The notes under the pieces were generated by a model. That model made no database searches and was not told the DNA's origin. It saw only the letters and a list, made by a program, of their open reading frames with translations. This document shows positions 1 through 5,832 of a stretch of DNA of 54,281 nt, in pieces. The DNA is from Rathayibacter agropyri (GTDB lineage Bacteria > Actinomycetota > Actinomycetes > Actinomycetales > Microbacteriaceae): the NCBI RefSeq assembly GCF_013249015.1, contig NZ_JABRPL010000008.1:1-54281 (forward strand), given 5' to 3'. The translations under genes and the position numbers were made by a program. Every line of letters starts with the position of its first letter. Position 1 is the stretch's first letter.

Positions 1-544
1 GCATCGGCAGGTAACTGATCACCACCGCCTCCACGATTTCCAGCATCGAAGTCTGAACCTCCACTACGCGACGTCACGGTCGACCCGTCAACCCCGTCTG
101 CGGGCCGTATTGACGGCGTGAATTCGTCGCTGACTGTCACTCCTCCCGCGCCGGAATGGGTTTTGAGCCAGTCCAGTGCGCTGGTGGCATCACTCGCGGC
201 AGCGATCGTGACGTGTTTCCCGAAGTCGAGGTCATCGGCCTTCGTGACCAGACGCCCGAGGTCGTCGGTTTTGTTGAGCAGGTTCTCGAGCTTGTTCACC
301 TTCGCCGCAGCACCGAAAGGGGTAAGATTCCCGACGATCTCGCCGATCACGAACGTGTTCCCCGAGGCGACCTGCCCGACCGTCGTGGTCAGCTGGTTCC
401 ACAACTTCGAGCGCGCCTCGTCACTGGTCGCGAGGGTGTGTAGATACCGGTCGCCATGTCCTGCACGTTCAACTGCAGCGCTCCGCTGACCGTGTCACCC
501 CACCCGGAACCGAGCCAGGCGAGGAACCCTCGACAGCAACTCGA
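1..544 (-). pseudogene. Frameshifted fragment of a secreted polymorphic-toxin-like protein, cut by the left edge
   Basis: Reading leftward, a protein-like stretch opens near 544 with a hydrophobic, Gly-rich part (WLGSGWGDTVSGALQLNVQD) and continues in another frame from about 438 to the window edge. That second part has helical residues around KLWNQLTTTVGQ and a Gly/Ser/Asp-rich tail. The two halves join only through a 1-nt frame change near 432-441, and an in-frame TGA at 545-547 blocks extension upstream. No start codon or ribosome site is visible. The composition and the neighbouring TNT module suggest the middle of a large secreted toxin, but I recognise no named domain. The frameshift is seen directly; the toxin assignment is inference. 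Confidence 0.4.
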
Positions 545-817
545 TCAGCCGCGGGCGCGCGAAGCCGACTGATTCTGATTCGACGGACACGTCAAGAGCA
601 GGGGAAGATGACAGAGCAGGCGTGGTGTCTCTCGCGGATGGTGCGCTGGAACAACTTCCATCCTCAGCACGAACACCACGCTTGCTCCGCCACCTCAACA
701 CTGGCGTGTCACACGCCACAACTCCCAGTCAAGCCACCCAACGACGGCTTTGACGGGACCCTGACACGAGCCTGGCCGGCGCAATCTCGACATTAGTCGG
801 TCATGCCTCAAAATCGG

Positions 818-1102
818 CTACGCCCCTAACCGAAGCTTCCTCCGCTTGCTGACCTCCAGAATGTACTCAAACGCCTCGTCCAAGGATCCCTTGAAGTCGC
901 CACCGTCATCCGTCATTGCGGGGAAGTAGCCAGCCCTATCGCTGGGCTTGAGGATCTCGTATTGATCGTCGTCGACGGGAACTATGTTGAACTCACGCCC
1001 CGTGAGGTCTCGTGGATTGGAAGCAATCCAGACCGTGTCAAGTGCAGCTTCGCGGCTATAGCCGAGCAAACTCATCCGCTGAGCAAAGTCCTCAGTTGTC
1101 AC
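818..1102 (-). CDS. Small acidic protein, candidate immunity partner of the adjacent TNT module
   Basis: This encodes 94 residues with no signal peptide or membrane segment, an acidic middle (VPVDDD, MTDDGGDF) and a basic C-terminal end (KRRKLRLGA). Its ATG overlaps the stop of the upstream TNT fragment by four bases (1099-1102), so the two were probably translationally coupled. In polymorphic toxin loci the gene directly after a toxin C-terminal module is usually its immunity protein, and size, acidity and position fit that. I recognise no known immunity family, so the role is inferred from context only. Confidence 0.55.
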   Translation of the reverse strand: MTTEDFAQRMSLLGYSREAALDTVWIASNPRDLTGREFNIVPVDDDQYEILKPSDRAGYFPAMTDDGGDFKGSLDEAFEYILEVSKRRKLRLGA

Positions 1103-1524
1103 TTGATCTCCTCAAGATATCCAAGCTCGACGAGCCGTTCCAGGCCGCCTGGGAAATGATACTGCGTGCCGCCGCCTCGTTGCTCGAAACCCGGAGCGAT
1201 CTCTCCCATCTGCACACCATCCGGGAGGGGGCGTAGGACTCGATAGTTCAGCTTGATGGTGCTGCCGCTCAGCCGGTCGGGCGGGAGCGATAGCTGGTCG
1301 AAAGGGGTGCCGGGCGGAGCAGCGAAGTTTCCATCCAGGGGCAGTCCATCCTTGTTCAGGAAGGTTATGCGCTCTATGACATCGCCTGAAACCAGATCCG
1401 CGGGCTGAGACAATCCGTCAGTAAACCCGTTGGTATGTGGTGGATCGGCTGGCCAACGCCAGCGTGGCCGACCCGATGCGTCAAATCCATCGAGGTAGCG
1501 ATCAAGGAACTTATACCATCCTAA
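1099..1524 (-). pseudogene. Orphan TNT-type (NAD+ glycohydrolase) toxin C-terminal module
   Basis: The frame reads from about 1521 (WYKFLDRYLDGF) to 1099. It carries the hallmarks of the TNT domain known from the tuberculosis necrotizing toxin: PPGTPFDQLSLPPD, a Y-V-L segment, GEIAPGFEQRGGGTQYHF and a final LVELGYLEEI. The Gln in GGGTQ aligns with the catalytic Gln of that family. TNT domains hydrolyse NAD+ after delivery at the C-terminus of a large secreted protein. Here no delivery domain, ribosome site or good start exists; the first usable codon is TTG at 1413, which would omit part of the domain. I read it as a displaced or silent toxin tip whose 5' part was replaced near 1525. Confidence 0.6.
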
Positions 1525-1697
1525 CCCACCAGTCGAAGCGCGCGCAGCAGGCGATTGTCGACACTGACGATCCGACGTATGAGCAGATCCGGACGAGGGT
1601 CGCGGGCGTCGTCCCCGAGCCGGAGGCGACCAGCGTCGCGGCTCTGCTGGAGGGGCTGAGCGCGATCCTGGAGGCGCAGCCGGACGTGAGGGGCTAA
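1525..1697 (+). pseudogene. C-terminal remnant of an unknown protein
   Basis: From about 1525 the plus strand reads as ordinary coding sequence (about 57 codons, with DDPTYEQIRTRVAGVVPEPE in the middle) and ends at TAA 1695-1697. Upstream of 1525 the same frame is only antisense to the TNT module. No start codon or ribosome site belongs to it. It is best seen as the tail of a gene whose front was lost where the toxin module was joined. The family is not recognised. Confidence 0.35.
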
Positions 1698-1701
1698 CTC
1701 C

Positions 1702-2649
1702 TCAGCCCTGCAGGGTGACGCTCGGCGCCTCGCCGAAGCGCGCGGTGTAGGCCGCGCTGAACCGGCCGGGGTTGCCGAAGCCCCACTGCCGAGCGATCGC
1801 GGCGACTGTGGTGTCTCGCGGGGAGCTGGCGGTCAGTTCGAGCCGGGCGCGGTCGAGCCGGACCAGGCGGAGGTAGGCGATCGGCCGCAGTCCGAGCACG
1901 CGCTGGAACGCAGATTGCAGCCCGCGCACCGTCAGGCCGGCGGCCTCCGCCATCTCGGCCGGACCGATCGGCTCAGCGCTGTGGGCATGCACGTATTCGA
2001 CCGCCGTGCGCACCCGCACGTTGCGGGGTGCGAGCAGCTCGGGCGGGATCGGTGCCGTCTGCGGAGGGTAGAGCTCGAGGAGGGCGGACACGGTGGCCCG
2101 GGTGAGCTCGTCCCAGAGCAGCGGCTCGACGCGCTCGCTGCGCAGGGCACGGGCGGACGCGGCCACGGCGCTGCGCCACCGCCGCAGCGCCGGCTCCTGG
2201 GCCCGGTGCTCGGAGTCGAAGACCAGCGGGCCGAGGAGGCCGTGCTCGGCAGCGACGCGGTCGACCACTCCGCGGTCGAGGTGTACGAGGCGCTGGTCGA
2301 AGTCGAGGTAGTCGAACGAGAACGGCCGGTCGACCGGGAAGAGCACCGGACGGTGCGGCTCCATCGTGATCATCGCGGCGCCCAGGTCAACGCGGGCGCT
2401 ACCGCCGACGATCCACTGCACCACGACGTCGCCCGAGTCGCCGACACCGCCGGCGAGCCGTCCGGACATCCGTGAGGTGCGCAGCGTCATGCCGGTGTCG
2501 CCGATCGCGGCGTAGCGATAGGTGAATGCAGAGCCGGTGGTCGCGGCGCGCCATTCATCGCCGTTGTAGAGCCTCGCGAGGCGGTGGCGCGCCTCGTCGG
2601 GATCCCCGCCGCCGGCCTGGAGCCGAACGTGGGGGTGGTCGTCGTCCAC
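1702..2649 (-). CDS. AraC family transcriptional regulator
   Basis: This 315-residue protein has a variable N-terminal sensing half (residues 1-200) and a C-terminal AraC DNA-binding half with two helix-turn-helix motifs. The first is around GPAEMAEAAGLTVRGLQSAF and the second around VAAIARQWGFGNPGRFSAAY; it ends with the typical F-G-E-P-S. A paralogue of the same architecture lies at 35582-36538; both share an N-terminal D-x-D-E-A-R plus Y-N-G signature. It is probably a one-component cytosolic regulator of unknown ligand. It starts 11 nt after the purC stop on the same strand and may be cotranscribed with purC, although nothing links it to purine control. Confidence 0.9.
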   Translation of the reverse strand: MDDDHPHVRLQAGGGDPDEARHRLARLYNGDEWRAATTGSAFTYRYAAIGDTGMTLRTSRMSGRLAGGVGDSGDVVVQWIVGGSARVDLGAAMITMEPHRPVLFPVDRPFSFDYLDFDQRLVHLDRGVVDRVAAEHGLLGPLVFDSEHRAQEPALRRWRSAVAASARALRSERVEPLLWDELTRATVSALLELYPPQTAPIPPELLAPRNVRVRTAVEYVHAHSAEPIGPAEMAEAAGLTVRGLQSAFQRVLGLRPIAYLRLVRLDRARLELTASSPRDTTVAAIARQWGFGNPGRFSAAYTARFGEAPSVTLQG

Positions 2650-2660
2650 GGATCCGTGTC

Positions 2661-3551
2661 TCAGCGCGTCAAGCGTTTGAGGAGTTCGCGGTAGCGCGCG
2701 GCGGTGTGCTCGACGATCTCGGAGGGGAGGGTTGGTGCAACGCCCTGGCCGTCCCAGTTGTCCGAGAGCCAGTCGCGCACGATTTGCTTGTCGAACGACT
2801 GCCCGCGGATGCCGGCGTCGTAGGCGTCAGCGTCCCAGTAGCGGGAGGAGTCGCTGGTGAGCACCTCGTCGCCGAGCGTGACTACTCCGCTCGTGCGATC
2901 GACGCCGAACTCGAACTTGGTATCAGCGAGCAGCACGCCGCGAGCCAGTGCGAGAGCGGACGCCTCCGCGTAGACCCGCAGCGAGAGGGTGCGCAGCGCC
3001 TCCGCCGCCTCCTCGCCGACAATCTCGACGGTGCGCTCGAAGGTGATGTTCTCGTCGTGCTCGCCCTGCGGGGCCTTCCACGCCGGGGTGTAGATCGGTT
3101 CGGGGAGCTCGTCTCCGTCGTTCAAGCCCTCGGGGAGCGGGACGCCGCAGACGGAGCCGGTCGCCCGGTACTCCTTCCAGCCACTGCCCGAGAGGTAGCC
3201 GCGGACGACGCACTCGATCGGGAACATGTCCAGGGTCTTCACGAGCATCGCCCGGCCACGCACCTGCTCCGGGATCTCCCCCGGGACGAGGTGGTTCGGA
3301 ACGTCGGCGAGCTGCGCGAACCACCACAGCGAGAGGGCGGTCAGCAGCTCGCCCTTGCCGGGGATGCCCGGCTCGAGGACGCTGTCATAAGCGCTGACGC
3401 GATCGCTGGCGACGACGAGCATGCGGTCGGCACCGAGCACGGGGTCGGCGTCATCGGGAGTGTAGAGGTCGCGGACCTTGCCGGAGTAGGCGTGCTGCCA
3501 GCCGGGCAGCGGGGCCGTGGTGTCGAAGGACAGGGAGTCGTCACGGGTCAC
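2661..3551 (-). CDS. purC: Phosphoribosylaminoimidazole-succinocarboxamide synthase
   Basis: SAICAR synthase performs the ATP-dependent condensation of CAIR with aspartate in de novo purine synthesis. The start chosen is GTG at 3549-3551, giving 296 residues, the usual actinobacterial length. It sits 6 nt after a GAGAAT -10-like hexamer. An upstream ATG at 3623 would add 24 residues unlike the family and would approach the divergent SDR promoter. Family motifs are present: GKVRDLY at residues 24-30, DRVSAYD, the conserved ECVVRGYLSGSGW stretch, LADTKFEFG and TSDSSRYW. The other pur genes in the window (purD, purF, purM) are not adjacent. Confidence 0.95.
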   Translation of the reverse strand: MTRDDSLSFDTTAPLPGWQHAYSGKVRDLYTPDDADPVLGADRMLVVASDRVSAYDSVLEPGIPGKGELLTALSLWWFAQLADVPNHLVPGEIPEQVRGRAMLVKTLDMFPIECVVRGYLSGSGWKEYRATGSVCGVPLPEGLNDGDELPEPIYTPAWKAPQGEHDENITFERTVEIVGEEAAEALRTLSLRVYAEASALALARGVLLADTKFEFGVDRTSGVVTLGDEVLTSDSSRYWDADAYDAGIRGQSFDKQIVRDWLSDNWDGQGVAPTLPSEIVEHTAARYRELLKRLTR

Positions 3552-3660
3552 TCGACCATTCTCGCCGATCCGCGCCCCTCCTGACTCCTCGCTGTGGTCT
3601 GCGGCACCGGGGCTGTCAAGCACGCGAGATCAACGCAGGCACGCGCCTAGCGTCGAGGAC

Positions 3661-4599
3661 ATGACTTCGCAGAATGACCAGGCTTTCCAGAAGGACCAAA
3701 CTTCCCAGAAGGACCAGTACACGTTCCAAGACCCCGCCGCGATGTTCGCCGACATCGACACTGAAGCCCAGTACCAGGAGGGCTCCGGCCTGGACTCGAA
3801 GATGGACGACCCGGCGGACCGTGGCGAGTCGACCTACCGCGGTTCCGGTCGTCTCTCCGGCCGCAAGGCGCTCGTTACAGGCGGCGACTCGGGCATCGGC
3901 GCGGCCGTTGCCATCGCCTACGCCCGGGAAGGCGCCGACGTCGCGATCGTCTACCTGCCCGAGGAGGAGTCCGACGCGAAGAAGGTCGTCGCGGTGATCG
4001 AGGAGGCCGGCCGCATCGCCGTCGCCATCCCCGGTGACCTCACCGACCACGACTTCGCCGTCGGTGCAGTCGCTAAGGCCGTCGAGGGCCTGGGTGGGCT
4101 CGACATCCTCGTGAACAATGCGGGCAAGCAGCAGCACGTCGAGGACTTCCTCGAACTTTCAGACGAGCAATTCGACGAGACCTTCAAGACCAACGTCTAC
4201 GCGATGTTCTGGATGACGAAGGCGGCCGTGCCGCACCTCGCTCCCGGCTCCGCGATCATCAGCACCTCATCGATCCAGGCCTACCAGCCCTCGCCGATGC
4301 TGGTCGATTACGCCAGTACCAAGGCCACGATCAACACGTTCTCGAAGGCGCTCGCGCAGCAGCTCGCGCCCAAGGGAATCCGCGTGAACGTCGTTGCCCC
4401 TGGCCCGATCTGGACTCCGCTGCAAACCGCGGGTGGCCAGCCGTCCGACAAGCTGCCCGAGGTCGGCTCGCAGACGCCGCTCGGCCGCTGGGGTCAGCCG
4501 GCCGAACTCGCTCCCGCCTACGTGTTCCTCGCCTCCCCGGAGTCGAGCTACGTCGTCGGTGAGACGCTGCACGTCAACGGCGGCATGCCCACGCCGTAA
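3661..4599 (+). CDS. SDR family oxidoreductase (YghA/YhxC-like, extended N-terminus)
   Basis: This 312-residue NAD(P)-dependent short-chain dehydrogenase has TGGDSGIG at 73-80 for the cofactor, NNAG at 152-155, Ser near 203 and the Y217-x3-K221 catalytic pair. Like the YghA subgroup it carries about 65 extra N-terminal residues before the Rossmann fold; here they are Gln/Asp/Lys-rich (repeats of QKDQ) and probably disordered. The start is ATG 3661, 7 nt after a TAGCGT box at 3648-3653, so the message is probably leaderless; the longer open frame from 3517 is not needed. The substrate is unknown. A paralogue lies at 22598-23437. It is transcribed divergently from purC. Confidence 0.92.
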   Translation: MTSQNDQAFQKDQTSQKDQYTFQDPAAMFADIDTEAQYQEGSGLDSKMDDPADRGESTYRGSGRLSGRKALVTGGDSGIGAAVAIAYAREGADVAIVYLPEEESDAKKVVAVIEEAGRIAVAIPGDLTDHDFAVGAVAKAVEGLGGLDILVNNAGKQQHVEDFLELSDEQFDETFKTNVYAMFWMTKAAVPHLAPGSAIISTSSIQAYQPSPMLVDYASTKATINTFSKALAQQLAPKGIRVNVVAPGPIWTPLQTAGGQPSDKLPEVGSQTPLGRWGQPAELAPAYVFLASPESSYVVGETLHVNGGMPTP

Positions 4600-4725
4600 C
4601 ATCCGGCGCTTCTGGCGGGTCTCGTCGGTGCGGAGAGGGGCTTTCCTCCGCGGATTGGCGAGGCTCGTCGTTGTGGTTGTCGTAACAATCAACCGGGATG
4701 CCGTCGTCTGCGTCACGCTTGATAC

Positions 4726-5733
4726 ATGACCACTTCGCTCCCGATCCTCGACCTGTCCCGCCTCGACCAGGGGGAGGCAGAAGCAGCAGCCTTCCGCCGC
4801 GACCTCCGCGAGACCACGCACGACGTAGGCTTCTTTTACCTCGTTGGTCACGGAGTGCCACAGGATCTCCTTGACGATGTCGTTGCCGTCTCCCGCCGCT
4901 TTTTCGCGCTGCCGGAGGACGAGAAGCTCGCGATCGAGAACACGCTGAGCCCGCAGTTCCGCGGCTACACCCGTTTCGGCACCGAGCTGACCAACGGCGA
5001 CGTGGACTACCGCGAGCAGGTCGACATCGGGATCGACCGGCCGGCGGTCGAGAGCGGCCCCGGCGTCCCCGACTATGAGCGCCTCGAGGGGCCGAACCTG
5101 TGGCCGGAGACGCTGCCGGAGTTCCGCGAGGTCTTCGAACGCTGGCACGAGGCGCTCGCCGCGGTCGCCATCCGATTGCTCCGCACCTGGGCGCTCGCCC
5201 TCGACGCGCCGGAGGATGTGTTCGATGAGGCGTTCGCCGAGCGGCCGTTCTCGCTGGTGAAGGTCGTTCGCTACCCGGGCACTTCCGATCCCGAGCCAAA
5301 GCAGGGCGTTGGGGCGCACCGCGACGGGGGAGTGTTGACGCTGCTGCTGGTCGAGCCGGGCAAGGGCGGCTTGCAGGTCGAGCACGACGGGTCCTGGATC
5401 GAGGCGCCGGCGCTGCCCGGGTCTTTCGTGGTCAACATCGGCGAGATGTTGGAGCTGGCGACGGGCGGTTACCTCAAGGCGACGCTGCACCGGGTGATCT
5501 CGCCGCTGATCGGGACGGACCGGATCTCGATCCCGTTCTTCTTCAATCCCGCGCTCTCGGCGTCGATGCCCTCGCTCCCGCTGCCCGAAGAACTGAAGTC
5601 CGGTCTCTCGGTCGACCCGACAAACGCGCCCATCCTCGAAACGTACGGCGAGAACGCGCTGCGCTACCGCCTCCGCGCTCACCCCAACGTGGCCGCCGCC
5701 CACCACGCAGACTTGCTCGCCCCCACCCGCTGA
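4726..5733 (+). CDS. Isopenicillin N synthase-like 2-oxoglutarate/Fe(II) oxygenase
   Basis: This 335-residue cytosolic non-haem iron oxygenase has a DIOX_N-type N-terminal region (residues 5-125, with GFFYLVGHGVP) and a C-terminal 2OG-Fe(II) jelly roll. The iron ligands are H198 and D200 (GAHRDGG) and distal H255 (LKATLHRV); R266 in R-x-S would bind 2-oxoglutarate. The family includes actinobacterial enzymes of unknown substrate as well as plant-hormone and antibiotic oxidases. The gene stands alone between the SDR and a convergent glycosidase, so the substrate cannot be inferred from neighbours. Confidence 0.9.
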   Translation: MTTSLPILDLSRLDQGEAEAAAFRRDLRETTHDVGFFYLVGHGVPQDLLDDVVAVSRRFFALPEDEKLAIENTLSPQFRGYTRFGTELTNGDVDYREQVDIGIDRPAVESGPGVPDYERLEGPNLWPETLPEFREVFERWHEALAAVAIRLLRTWALALDAPEDVFDEAFAERPFSLVKVVRYPGTSDPEPKQGVGAHRDGGVLTLLLVEPGKGGLQVEHDGSWIEAPALPGSFVVNIGEMLELATGGYLKATLHRVISPLIGTDRISIPFFFNPALSASMPSLPLPEELKSGLSVDPTNAPILETYGENALRYRLRAHPNVAAAHHADLLAPTR

Positions 5734-5754
5734 CCCCCCGCCTCCTGCCCCCTC

Positions 5755-5817
5755 CCGCGAGATGCCTCTTGAGTACGCTCTCGTCGGCGTGTCGCGTACT
5801 CAAGAGGCATCTCGCGG
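5755..5817. terminator. Long perfect inverted repeat between convergent genes
   Basis: Arms of 23 bp (5755-5777 and 5795-5817) pair perfectly around a 17-nt loop. The core reads GAGATGCCTCTTGAGTACG and its complement. It lies between the oxygenase stop (5733) and the stop of the convergent GH43 gene (5833). It should fold in RNA from either strand, so a bidirectional terminator is the simplest role; there is no T-tract. It may instead be one copy of a dispersed palindromic element. Confidence 0.6.
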
Positions 5818-5832
5818 CGGGGGATTAGCGGG

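Noticed and set aside
608-796. 62-codon plus-strand frame and a 74-codon minus-strand frame at 495-719
   Set aside because: They have no ribosome site, membrane segment or recognisable motif; the second only borders the decayed toxin fragment.
1437-1524. N-terminal part of the plus-strand frame ending at 1697
   Set aside because: This part is antisense to the TNT module, so only the portion after about 1525 was kept as a remnant.
4267-5706. 479-codon minus-strand frame over the oxygenase gene
   Set aside because: It is antisense to the 2OG-Fe(II) oxygenase, whose iron ligands are intact; no start signals.
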